In this document: one piece after another, positions 53,543-61,110 of the stretch
Layout: each line of letters starts with the position of its first letter
How positions within the stretch are numbered: position 1 is the first letter of the stretch
Made by a program: the position numbers and the translations under genes
Notes under the pieces: model-generated
Databases searched by the model: none
Told to the model about the DNA's origin: nothing
Seen by the model: only the letters and a program-made list of their open reading frames with translations
Source: Clostridia bacterium
GTDB lineage: Bacteria; Bacillota; DSM-521; Neomoorellales; SLTJ01
Direction: 5' to 3'
NCBI GenBank assembly: GCA_024653205.1
Contig: JANLFO010000014.1
Span: 1-61,110, forward strand
Length of the DNA: 61,110 nt

Positions 53543-54322
53543 CTAGCGCCCGCGGAAAACCGGTTTGCGTTTCTCAAGGAAAGCTTTCAGACCCTCCTGG
53601 GCGTCTTCCGAGGAGAAGTTCACCACAAATCCTTCGTTCTCAAACAGGAGCCCGGTATCCAGATCCACGTTGATCCCCGCGTGCATTACCCGCTTAAGAG
53701 TGGCCAGGGCCACCGGAGGTTTGGCGGCCAGCTTCTCCGCCAGGGCTTTGGCTTCTTCCATGAGCTTATCCGCGGGCACAACCCGGTGCACCAACCCGTA
53801 CTGTAGGGCGGTTGCGGCGTCGATGGTTTCGCCGAGGAAGATGAGTTCCTTGGCCCGGGCCATGCCGATCAGACGCGGGAGCCGCTGGGTAGCCCCGCCG
53901 CCGGGTATGATTGCCAGATTCAACTCCGGTTGAGCGAACTTGGCGTTGTCGGCCGCCACCCGGAAGTCGCAGCACAGGGAAAGCTCACAACCCCCACCCA
54001 GCACCAGCCCTCGCAGGGCGGCCACCGTGGGCTTGGAAAGGTCCTCAAGCTTCTTCATGGCCCGCCAGGAGACGCGATTGAAGGCATGCACTCCCAGGGG
54101 GGTCAACTGGGCCAACTCGGTCACGTCGGCACCGGCGGCAAAGGCGCGTTCACCCGCACCGGTCAGAATGACCGCCCTTACGTTGGGATCGGCCTCCAGC
54201 CGGGTGCAGGCCGCCTCCAACTCCTGAAAAACCTTGGAGTTTAGGGGGTTGAAAGGCGGCCGATTGAGGGTGACGGTAGCTACAGGTCCCTCGATGGCCA
54301 CGAGAATGGTTTCATAATCCAC
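53543..54322 (-). CDS. Enoyl-CoA hydratase/isomerase (crotonase family)
   Basis: 259 residues. Oxyanion-hole segments AFAAGADVTEL and LRGLVLGGGCELSLCCDFRVA are present. Both catalytic Glu positions of hydratases are seen: GGGCELSL and FAQPELNLAIIPGGGATQRL. It hydrates an enoyl-CoA to a 3-hydroxyacyl-CoA. GTG at 54322 follows GGGAGTGA; the longer frame from 54385 overlaps the upstream dehydrogenase gene. Same operon as hbd and thiolase. Confidence 0.94.
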   Translation of the reverse strand: MDYETILVAIEGPVATVTLNRPPFNPLNSKVFQELEAACTRLEADPNVRAVILTGAGERAFAAGADVTELAQLTPLGVHAFNRVSWRAMKKLEDLSKPTVAALRGLVLGGGCELSLCCDFRVAADNAKFAQPELNLAIIPGGGATQRLPRLIGMARAKELIFLGETIDAATALQYGLVHRVVPADKLMEEAKALAEKLAAKPPVALATLKRVMHAGINVDLDTGLLFENEGFVVNFSSEDAQEGLKAFLEKRKPVFRGR

Positions 54323-54365
54323 ACCCGTCACTCCCTTCTCCGTAAGACGAAAAGTACTGTTGCCA

Positions 54366-55226
54366 TTACTTATCCGAGTAATCATACCAGCCGCGGCCCG
54401 TCTTGCGACCGTAGCGGCCGGCCTTGACCACCCGCTTGAGACTGAAAGGCGGATTCCAACGGGTTTCCTTGAACTCGTTGCACAGGTAGTTCAGCGTGTG
54501 AAGGGCGATATCCACTCCGGTGAAGTCCATCAACTCAAAGGGACCCATGGGATAGTTGAGGCCCAGCTTAACGGCGGTATCAATGTCTTCCACCGTAGCC
54601 ACGCCCTCTTCCAGAAGCTTCATGGCCTCGCAGAACTGGGCCAGCATGATCCGGTTCACCAGAAAGCCCGGCGAGTCTTTCTTTACCTCTACCGGGGTTT
54701 TACCCATACGGCGGGCCAGATCCATCACGGTCCGTACGGTGTCGTCGGAGGTGTAATAACCGCGGATGACCTCAACCAGCCGCATTACCGGAGCCGGATT
54801 AAAGAAGTGCATCCCCGCCACTTTGTCCGGCCGCTTGGTGGCAGAAGCGATAGAAGTGATGGAGATGGTGGAAGTGTTGGTAGTAAGGAGTACTTCGGGA
54901 CGGCAAATCTGGTCGAGTTCCTGGAAAATGTCCTTTTTAAGCTGCTCGTCCTCAAACACCGCCTCGATGACAAAATCGGTTTCCGCCAACGGCTTGACCC
55001 CTGCGGCCTTCCTGATGCGGCCCAAGGTATTCTTCCTGTCCTCGTCGGAGAGCTTCCCCTTGTCTACCAGTCTGGCCAACTGCTGCTCGACGCTCGCGAC
55101 CGCTTTTTCTACAATATCCAGGTCGGTGTCACTCAGGACTACCTGAAAACCGCTTTGGGCAGCAAGCTGAGCAATGCCCCGGCCCATGCTTCCTGCGCCC
55201 AGGATGCCGATGGTTCTGATCTCCAT
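54366..55226 (-). CDS. hbd: 3-hydroxyacyl-CoA dehydrogenase (3-hydroxybutyryl-CoA type)
   Basis: About 286 residues, single-domain HBD. NAD motif GILGAGSMGRGIAQ at the N-terminus, the HFFNPAPVMRLVEVIRG catalytic His segment and GFLVNRIMLAQFCEAM. It oxidises 3-hydroxyacyl-CoA to the 3-keto form. ATG at 55226. The operon proceeds hbd, crotonase, thiolase, DUF35. A TTGACA at about 55363-55368 upstream could be its -35 but the -10 is poor. Confidence 0.95.
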   Translation of the reverse strand: MEIRTIGILGAGSMGRGIAQLAAQSGFQVVLSDTDLDIVEKAVASVEQQLARLVDKGKLSDEDRKNTLGRIRKAAGVKPLAETDFVIEAVFEDEQLKKDIFQELDQICRPEVLLTTNTSTISITSIASATKRPDKVAGMHFFNPAPVMRLVEVIRGYYTSDDTVRTVMDLARRMGKTPVEVKKDSPGFLVNRIMLAQFCEAMKLLEEGVATVEDIDTAVKLGLNYPMGPFELMDFTGVDIALHTLNYLCNEFKETRWNPPFSLKRVVKAGRYGRKTGRGWYDYSDK

Positions 55227-55401
55227 GAGGCACACACCTTCCTTTTTGGGGCGGTTTTAGTTAAGATGAACTCCTGGCAGTGTAAAAGGACGGCACCACA
55301 AGCAAGGTGAAAAACTTCACGAGCGGCAGCTCACAATAATAGTTAACTCCATCGAAGTACTGCTTGTCAAGGCCTGGTTAACCTTCCAGGGTCAAAACAT
55401 T

Positions 55402-57174
55402 TCAGAGCATCAAAGGCACCGGCTCGCCTCCCAGTGAGCCCACCCGCACCAGGCCGCAAGCGGTTAGACGCAGGCGGGGGACCCCCACATAGCCCATCAC
55501 CCGGAGGGCCAGAAAGGGATTAGCATAGGGATAACCCAAACGACGTAGGTGAAGATCGATGGCTTTCATGCGGGCGGCTACTTCCTCCACGGACAGGTCG
55601 CTGATAATCCCTCCTATAGGCAGGGGCAGTTCCGCCACAATCTGGTTGCCTTCACAGACTGCCACTCCACCACCCATTTCTCCCACCCGGTTCACGGCCA
55701 GCGCCAGCTCTTCCGCGCTGGCCCCCACGCCGGCGACCTGCGGCGCGTCCCAGACCGCACTGGAAGCACAGGCTCCGGCCCTAAGGTTCCAGCCGGAAAT
55801 GAGTCCCGCACTCCATTTGGCCGGCCGAAGGGTACTCACGGCCAGCCCCAGGTTTATGCCCGGCGGCAAGGTGAGCCGCCCCTTTTGAGAGGGTACGTCC
55901 AGTGTTTGCTCTTCCGTCACCACGTCATTGCGCTGGTGGACAATGCGCACCCGCACCCGACGTGTGCCCGGCGGCGCCGTTATCGTCAATTCGGAGGCCA
56001 GAAAACGCCGGGAGAAGTCCAGCGCACGGTGCGCCTCTTCCGGGAAGCGGTGACGGCGGGGAGGGGCCAGCAGGCGCCCATCCTGTGCCACCAATCTTCC
56101 TTTGGCCACTACGGCCTGAGGTCGGCCCACATGGTGAAGATCTTCAACCAGCAGGAAATCGGCATAACGCCCGGGGCTGATGCTGCCCACGTACCGTTCC
56201 AGCCCGAAATGCGTCGCGTTGTTAATGGTGGCCATCTGAACGGCGCGGACGGGATCAAAACCCAAGTCTATGGCCTTTTGCACCACGTACTCCATTACCC
56301 CGTACCGCAGGAGATCCACCGGGTTCACGCCATCCGTACCCAAACCGAGGTAGCGGAAATCAAAATCTTCCCCCGCAAGGGCAGCCACTCCTTCCAGGTC
56401 GCGCCGAACCGAACCCTCGCGCACAATGGTAAACAGACCCAGCGATAGTCGGTCCTTCACCTCCTCCGGGCTAATGGCCTCATGACAGGAACCTATGCCG
56501 CAGCATGCCAGGGCCGCCAGACACTCCTTTCTCGCTCCCGCGCCGTGTCCTTCCGCGACCTTACCTGTCTCTTCCGCCAGGGAATAGAGGGTCAGCAGGT
56601 CCCCCCCGTCGCGCACCACCCGGGTCCAGTAGCTCTCGCCCAGTCCAACTACTTCTGCCCTTCTCAGGAGTTCGGCCACCTCTTCCGGCTGCATGCGGTG
56701 ACCGGGCAGAAGCTGCGGATCTCCGGGCACCATGGGCGACACCAGGGCAAAAACGTGAGCCGGCTGGTCCATGACCGACTCGAGAAACCAGATTACCCCC
56801 CGGCAGCCGAAGGCATTGCCTACCTCCGCCGTGTCGGTCACGTAGGCGGTGGTACCCCCGAGAAGGGCATGGCGCAGGAACTCCGGTACGGTCACAACGC
56901 CTTCGTCCAGGTGGGCATGAGCGTCGATAAAGCCGGGAATGGCATACCTTCCCCGACCCTCCAGCACCACCGTTTGGGAGCCGGGAGAGAATTCATCCCG
57001 GCTCAGCCCGGCTACCAGGGGGCCGGCGGTGGCAATATGAAAGTGGGGCAGCAAAGTTCCGGTATGGACGTTTAGAACCGTGACGTCCCGAACCAGCAAA
57101 TCCGGGGATTCCTGCCCCAGCGCCACCGCCCGAGCCCTGAGCCGGAGTTCCCGGGGGAATACCTGACCCTTCAT
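55402..57174 (-). CDS. Adenine-deaminase-like amidohydrolase
   Basis: 590 residues, the length and domain layout of AdeC/YerA proteins. Metal-site motif PGFIDAHAHLDEG, GLGES, the EGHGAG and SCHEA histidines and TIVREGSVRRDLEG are visible. Two positions differ from canonical adenine deaminase: the usual DPHEIAN is DTAEVGN, and FCTDDxHP is LGTDGVNPVDLL. It is probably a divergent paralogue with a different amide or purine substrate. ATG at 57174 has only a distant ribosome site. It lies between the orphan binding protein and the hbd operon, all on minus. Confidence 0.75.
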   Translation of the reverse strand: MKGQVFPRELRLRARAVALGQESPDLLVRDVTVLNVHTGTLLPHFHIATAGPLVAGLSRDEFSPGSQTVVLEGRGRYAIPGFIDAHAHLDEGVVTVPEFLRHALLGGTTAYVTDTAEVGNAFGCRGVIWFLESVMDQPAHVFALVSPMVPGDPQLLPGHRMQPEEVAELLRRAEVVGLGESYWTRVVRDGGDLLTLYSLAEETGKVAEGHGAGARKECLAALACCGIGSCHEAISPEEVKDRLSLGLFTIVREGSVRRDLEGVAALAGEDFDFRYLGLGTDGVNPVDLLRYGVMEYVVQKAIDLGFDPVRAVQMATINNATHFGLERYVGSISPGRYADFLLVEDLHHVGRPQAVVAKGRLVAQDGRLLAPPRRHRFPEEAHRALDFSRRFLASELTITAPPGTRRVRVRIVHQRNDVVTEEQTLDVPSQKGRLTLPPGINLGLAVSTLRPAKWSAGLISGWNLRAGACASSAVWDAPQVAGVGASAEELALAVNRVGEMGGGVAVCEGNQIVAELPLPIGGIISDLSVEEVAARMKAIDLHLRRLGYPYANPFLALRVMGYVGVPRLRLTACGLVRVGSLGGEPVPLML

Positions 57175-57280
57175 TATCGGTAGCAGCTTCCTCTCTTCAG
57201 GAGCTTCGTGACCCGGTTTACGTACCTCGGTCCCCCGGCCGCAAGCAGGCCATCACCCCGGACGAACCTCTGCTTCCTAC

Positions 57281-57334
57281 GCCCCGGCCCCGCCCTCGGC
57301 CTCTTTGCCGCGGCCTGGGGGGCGGAGCCGGGGC
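57281..57334 (-). terminator. G+C-rich hairpin after the orphan binding protein
   Basis: Arms 57281-57295 and 57320-57334 pair over about 14 positions. It follows the binding-protein stop (57350) directly. Confidence 0.5.
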
Positions 57335-57349
57335 TCGGCCCGGTTCAGG

Positions 57350-58609
57350 CTACTGCTTCTTGGGCCAGGCGGGCTTCACAATGGGCGCGGCGGTACGGTG
57401 TTCGCCCGGATCGACTACCTCGAATATCCCCTTCTGCCACTGCCCTATCTGGCCCAGGTGACCGCGGAAGAAGCGGTCGGGGTCGTACTTGAACGGCCCG
57501 GTAAAGGTATTGTAGGTCTTGGTGGCCAGAAGTTCCCGGATCTTGCTCTGGTCCAGCGTCCCGGCTTCTTCTATGGCCTGCTGGAAGTGCTGCAACGAAG
57601 AATAGAAGTAGAGTTCGCCCCAGTAGTTGCACTCCTCGCCCGGATAGTACTTGTGGAAGAGATCCGCAAACTGCTTAGCCCCTTCGCTGCTCTTCACGTT
57701 CCAGGCTCCGCCTCCCATAATCCCTTCGCTCACGTCCTTGCCCACGGCCTGAACGAAGAAAGGAAAGGCAGGCCCCACGCTTACGAAGAAGGCCTTAAAG
57801 TCTATGCCCAACTCCACAGCCTGCTGGGTCACCAGGATGCCCTCCTCGGGGTAAACAAAGGCAACAAAGGCGTCTACACCGAGGGACTTGGCCTCCTTCA
57901 GCAGAGGAGAGAGGTCCTTGGTCCCCAGCGGGAAACTCTTCAGCAGTTTTACGTCTATGCCGACCTTCTTAAACTCCGGCACGCCCACCTCGGCGTACTC
58001 CACGCCGTGCAGGTCCTCGTGGTGCACTACCGCCACGGTCTTTACGCCTATCTCGGCCAGAATCTGGGCCAGCGCCGGCATTTGATCCCGGGAATAGTTG
58101 AGTACCTGGAAGAAGTAGGGCAGATCGGGCATGATCTCTTCCAGTCTAACCGCGCCGCCGGCGGCACCGATCATGATATAGTTATGCTTGTTGGCTATGG
58201 GTCCTGCCGCGTAAAGAAACGCCGTTCCCCAGGGAGGGAAGACGAAATCGACCTTGTCCTCCAGGATGAGCTTTTCCAACAACTTGGTCATGGTTCCTAA
58301 GTCGGACTTGTCATCGTACTTGATGTACTCTATGGGCAGCTTTTTCCCGTATTCCTTAACGTAAAGACCCCCTTGGGCATTGACTTCCTTTACCCATATT
58401 TCCCAGGAAGGTCCTCCGGACACCGCCACACTCGAGGCCAGTGGTCCGGAGAGAGAGATCGCCTGTCCGATAACAATCTTTTCCTTAGCGGGTTGAGGCG
58501 CGGGCGCGGGCGCGGCCGCCTCCTGTTTGGCGCACCCCGTCGCCGAGAGCACCACGGCCCCTACCAGTAAAGCCACCACCAACCAAACCACCGATTGCCT
58601 TTTCTTCAC
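57350..58609 (-). CDS. livK: Orphan ABC solute-binding lipoprotein (paralogue of operon 2)
   Basis: 419 residues with a lipoprotein signal (LSATGC). It is a near-full-length paralogue of 44033-45298 (KIVIGQAISLSGP, KYDDKSDLGTMTKLLEKLILEDKVDF, HHEDLHGVEY, SSLQHFQQAIEEAGTLDQSKIRE, RGHLGQIGQWQKG) but has no permease or ATPase next to it. It may feed importer 2 with a second ligand, or serve as a sensor. GTG at 58609 behind GGGAGGAA is used; the longer frame from 58762 encodes a non-signal N-terminus. Just upstream, at about 58630-58650, the 9-base unit GGAGAATAC is repeated in tandem. Confidence 0.93.
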   Translation of the reverse strand: MKKRQSVVWLVVALLVGAVVLSATGCAKQEAAAPAPAPQPAKEKIVIGQAISLSGPLASSVAVSGGPSWEIWVKEVNAQGGLYVKEYGKKLPIEYIKYDDKSDLGTMTKLLEKLILEDKVDFVFPPWGTAFLYAAGPIANKHNYIMIGAAGGAVRLEEIMPDLPYFFQVLNYSRDQMPALAQILAEIGVKTVAVVHHEDLHGVEYAEVGVPEFKKVGIDVKLLKSFPLGTKDLSPLLKEAKSLGVDAFVAFVYPEEGILVTQQAVELGIDFKAFFVSVGPAFPFFVQAVGKDVSEGIMGGGAWNVKSSEGAKQFADLFHKYYPGEECNYWGELYFYSSLQHFQQAIEEAGTLDQSKIRELLATKTYNTFTGPFKYDPDRFFRGHLGQIGQWQKGIFEVVDPGEHRTAAPIVKPAWPKKQ

Positions 58610-58792
58610 CCCAGTTCCTCCCTTTCGGCAATCTGGTATTCTCCGTATTCTCCGCCTGCCGAAGCCATGACCCTCCTCTTCCTCAGATACGTACTGCCTT
58701 CTGGTCACCTCGCTTTTCGACCCGGGCCCCTTCGAGCCGGCCCTTCCAAACCGGCCCGGCACCCGAGCATACTCTCGCTTGCTGCCGTCCTC

Positions 58793-59830
58793 TTAACCTG
58801 GTCTCCGCTCCACCGGCTGCCGAGCGAAGTAGGGACGCACCCGCAGCGCCAGATCCTCGGGGGCTACTACGGTGATGGGCTCGCCGCACATCATCTTGAG
58901 AAAGTTGACGTCCGAAGTGTACAAGGATGGGTGGATATAAAACCGCGGCGCGAAGCGCAGGCGCGCTCCTTCCTCCCCTTCATACAGCAGGGCATTAAAG
59001 GAAACGAGGTTATTCTCCTGCATGAAGAGGAACAGTCGCAAAAGGCCCGCGGCCAGATCGTGCAACACGGCGTCTCCCAAGCTCAGGAGCCGTGCCTCGG
59101 GTCCGAGAAGGGCGATCACCTCGCCCAGGGCTCCCTGGGGCCGAAAGGCAACCAGCCATTCGGTCTCCCCGATCCGGCCGAGATAGCGCTCTCCGCGAGC
59201 TTTTTCCGCCTCCACCAAATCGGTCCAGTAGCTCCGCCCCTGCGCCCTCCGGTAGGCGGCCTCGGCTTCCCGTTCCGTCCGTACCGAGTTAGGGGGCACC
59301 GCCGAGCCAAAAACCTGCAGGTGGGGGTGAAGCTGGCTGGAACCGGCCGGGGGAAGGTAGTTCCAGGATACGAAACCATGGAACTGGGGACGATCCTGCT
59401 GGACGCGGCTCAGGAAATCCAGCGATATCCGGAAGGCATCCAAGAGCTGTTCGGAGGTAAAGTCACCCAAGGCAGGAAAATGAGAGGCCGTCACCACGGT
59501 TACGGCACTGATTTCGTCGTAAGGAGAGAGATTGGGAAAGACCACGGCCTCGCCTCTACGCAGGCGTCCGCCGGGCACAAGATCCTCGGGGAACCGGGGG
59601 GTTACCTTCTCCACGTTCTCCGGACAAAAGGGGCAAAAACCGCCATTTATCAGCGGGCCCCACGCCTCCAGATTGGAAGGAGGAAGCCAGTCCGTCAAGA
59701 AATGCGCCACCCGCCCGGTTTCGCCGGTAAGAGGATCGTAACGTACTTCACTCGGGATCTCCACCGAGGAAAAAGCCCGGCGCGGGTCGAGCAACCGGGT
59801 GGCGTACACTTCCTTCCGAAACCGGATCAT
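58793..59830 (-). CDS. GalT-like HIT-superfamily nucleotidyltransferase
   Basis: About 345 residues. The HIT motif of galactose-1-phosphate uridylyltransferases is present (SSQLHPHLQVFG, the nucleophilic His), as is an N-terminal zinc pair CPFC. Sequence otherwise differs from Leloir GalT, so the substrate may be another sugar phosphate or nucleotide. ATG at 59830 behind AGGGGGAAGG. It appears to be a single gene. Confidence 0.85.
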   Translation of the reverse strand: MIRFRKEVYATRLLDPRRAFSSVEIPSEVRYDPLTGETGRVAHFLTDWLPPSNLEAWGPLINGGFCPFCPENVEKVTPRFPEDLVPGGRLRRGEAVVFPNLSPYDEISAVTVVTASHFPALGDFTSEQLLDAFRISLDFLSRVQQDRPQFHGFVSWNYLPPAGSSQLHPHLQVFGSAVPPNSVRTEREAEAAYRRAQGRSYWTDLVEAEKARGERYLGRIGETEWLVAFRPQGALGEVIALLGPEARLLSLGDAVLHDLAAGLLRLFLFMQENNLVSFNALLYEGEEGARLRFAPRFYIHPSLYTSDVNFLKMMCGEPITVVAPEDLALRVRPYFARQPVERRPG

Positions 59831-60194
59831 GCCCTTCCCCCTTTGCGGCACGCATTACTCTTACTATTATTTAGGATATATTCCACGGTACGAGAGCAAA
59901 TCCTGCCAAGGCGGTATCGGGTGGCCGGGTCAGGAGATGGCCCTGCCGCCTCCTGGTCGCTGGGCTCAAAACGCAAGCCGAGAATCGCGACAGCGGCAGG
60001 CGCAGAGCACCTGCCCACCAACCGGCCATCTCCCTCAGTTCCGGCCATGGATTGAAAAACGGCAATTCTCGGCGGGTTAGTACCGGCTTACACCGCAAAG
60101 GCAAAGGCGCGCCCGGCGCGCAAGACGATCCAGAACCTCATAGCCCGCAAGATACAATCCTACTCCACGAGGTAGAGCTGCCCACGGACCGCGT
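59831..60194. other. Intergenic region, no gene seen
   Basis: 364 bases. AT-rich stretches at 59855-59880 could carry the GalT-like gene promoter, but no good -35/-10 pair was found. Open frames here are short, overlap each other and have no ribosome sites. Confidence 0.5.
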
Positions 60195-60587
60195 TCAGGT
60201 GAGAAACAGATGCTTTCCTATGGCGCACCTCACCGGGCGAGACCTTATCCACCTGCTGGTGGCCTTGCGGGGATTGTAGAAAAAAAACGCGCCGCCGGTA
60301 GGGTCCTCGCCCCGTAGGGCGGTCTCAACCGCCTCTACGGCTTCCGGCTCAGGCGAGGCGATCAGGTCCAGCCGCCCGTTAGCCACGGACTCGAACTGAC
60401 CGGGCTGATAGATGACTTCTCGGATGCTGTTCGGAAAACCTTCGGCCAGAACGCGGTTTACCACCACCGCCGCCACGGCCAGCTTTCCTTCGAACGGCTC
60501 ACCCTGTGCCTCGGCCTCAACCAGCCGGGCCAGGAGCTGTCTCTCCTCACCGGTGCAGACGATTACGTAGGAAACGGCTTCCTCCAC
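60195..60587 (-). CDS. SleB/Hydrolase_2-type cell-wall hydrolase domain
   Basis: 130 residues, essentially only the hydrolase_2 (PF07486) catalytic domain: LLARLVEAEAQGEP with the catalytic Glu, VVNRVLAEGFPNSIREVIYQPGQFESV, and the DPTGGAFFFYNP and IGKHLF segments. It cuts spore cortex or other peptidoglycan as a lytic transglycosylase. Compared with SleB it lacks a signal peptide and a peptidoglycan-binding domain, so it may be intracellular before sporulation or rely on another export route. GTG at 60587 follows GGGAGAG. Confidence 0.88.
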   Translation of the reverse strand: MEEAVSYVIVCTGEERQLLARLVEAEAQGEPFEGKLAVAAVVVNRVLAEGFPNSIREVIYQPGQFESVANGRLDLIASPEPEAVEAVETALRGEDPTGGAFFFYNPRKATSRWIRSRPVRCAIGKHLFLT

Positions 60588-60766
60588 CGACGTCTCTCCC
60601 TTTCGGTGCCCCTGCCATTTGGTGCCGGCCCGGGCGTAGATACGACTGCACCCAGCGCGCCGTGGCGTAATGCGGTTAACCCTGCAGTCCTTCTAAATTC
60701 ATTTATATGGTTATTACCATTAAATGGTACATGACCCCTTTTGGAGTACTCATTCAGACGGTGAGG

Positions 60767-61110
60767 TCATTCCGCCGAGTGGTCGAATATGGTTACCTCT
60801 CCGGTCACGGGGGAAGCATATAAGACCCGGCGGGCTTTGCCATGAAGAGCGTGGGCAACCGCCAAATAGAGCCACACCGGCGCCCGCCCAGTAATTACCA
60901 CCTCATTTCCATCGCCAGCCTCCCTTACCGCCTGTTCTACGTACACGGGTAGCTGATCCAACTTGGCTACCTCGTTATAAAGCGACTCCAGGTCAATAAC
61001 CACGCGCCCGCTCCAAAGAGCATGGTTTGACGTTTGCTGAACTGCCGCACTTAAACGCAAGTTCCCGGCCTGAGGGAGGCTTAGATCTAGGTGTGGCACT
61101 GGTTTTCGCG
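60767..61110 (-). CDS. csx3: Csx3-like protein (C-terminal part, reaches the right edge)
   Basis: At least 110 residues. The C-terminal pattern VVITGRAPVWLYLAVAHALHG...VLYASPVTGEVTIFDH resembles Csx3 (VVISGRGPIWLHCFLAHKYHH...VYDPRLGAVVV.SH), a ring nuclease/CRISPR ancillary protein that degrades cyclic tetra-adenylate. The usual Asp of YDPRLG is replaced here (YASPVTG), so activity is doubtful. The reading frame stays open to the window end, and no ribosome site precedes the first GTG (61099), so the true start is probably outside. No CRISPR array or cas gene lies in this window. Confidence 0.6.
   Translation of the reverse strand, partial: RKPVPHLDLSLPQAGNLRLSAAVQQTSNHALWSGRVVIDLESLYNEVAKLDQLPVYVEQAVREAGDGNEVVITGRAPVWLYLAVAHALHGKARRVLYASPVTGEVTIFDHSAE

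Noticed and set aside
58595-60055. 486-codon open frame on plus
   Set aside because: Runs across the opposite strand of the GalT-like gene and intergenic DNA; no recognisable protein features.
1-61110. CRISPR arrays, tRNA and rRNA genes
   Set aside because: No regularly spaced direct repeats, cloverleaf with TTCGA loop, or rRNA-like stretch was seen by eye; a tRNAscan or CRISPR search could overturn this.

Overview
The window reads as a chromosomal segment of a high-G+C, anaerobic Gram-positive bacterium, most likely a clostridial organism of the Moorella / Desulfotomaculum / Pelotomaculum kind. Evidence: a T-box riboswitch in front of thrS, near-consensus sigma-A promoters, strong AGGAGG-type ribosome sites with many GTG and TTG starts, a SleB-type cell-wall hydrolase, and an anaerobic gene set (tungsten-type aldehyde:ferredoxin oxidoreductase, corrinoid methyltransferases with a RACo-type activator, an HdrD-like membrane Fe-S protein, CoA-linked beta-oxidation genes). 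No oxygen-respiration genes, rRNA, tRNA or CRISPR array was seen. Almost every gene is on the minus strand; only three genes (8922-9971, 17087-18763 and about 24390-24590) are on plus.

Layout. 129-4870: an HdrD-like membrane oxidoreductase with a sigma-54-type promoter, then thrS with its T-box. 4973-8921: an ArsR-type regulator, a frameshifted transposase, a sirtuin and a cysteine-rich C_GCAxxG_C_C-like protein. 8922-9971: a DUF318/ArsP-like permease behind a strong promoter and a six-codon leader containing Pro-Pro-Pro. 10310-16716: a nine-gene minus-strand run: DUF169 protein, four small thioredoxin-fold proteins (one without CxxC), then a TRAP transporter with two solute-binding proteins. 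17087-18763: CoA-disulfide reductase/rhodanese fusion. 18871-24038: methyltransferase, corrinoid activator and a PAS/GGDEF protein. 24718-29042: Tat-exported paralogue of the cysteine-rich protein, MoaD-like protein, AOR and Fe-alcohol dehydrogenase.

29437-58609 is a large catabolic region. Two complete branched-chain-type ABC importers (SBP, two permeases, two ATPases) are each linked to acyl-CoA genes: operon 1 with an AMP-forming ligase, MFS carrier and acyl-CoA dehydrogenase; operon 2 downstream of a UroD-type methyltransferase and its corrinoid protein, with a sigma-54 activator and a soluble chemoreceptor-like protein beside them. Further on come a second ligase, a Zn-ribbon/OB protein, thiolase, crotonase, 3-hydroxyacyl-CoA dehydrogenase, an adenine-deaminase-like amidohydrolase and a second copy of the operon-2 binding protein. 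58793-61110 holds a GalT-like HIT protein, a SleB-like hydrolase and a Csx3-like gene at the right edge.

How it may work together (inference): imported carboxylates or methylated compounds are activated to CoA thioesters and oxidised by the ACAD/crotonase/HBD/thiolase set; electrons could reach the membrane via the HdrD-like protein. The UroD-type protein, corrinoid protein, MeTr-like protein and RACo-like activator together supply the four parts of a corrinoid methyl-transfer route, split over two loci. The DUF169-thioredoxin-TRAP operon is the least explained unit and the best candidate for an undescribed system.
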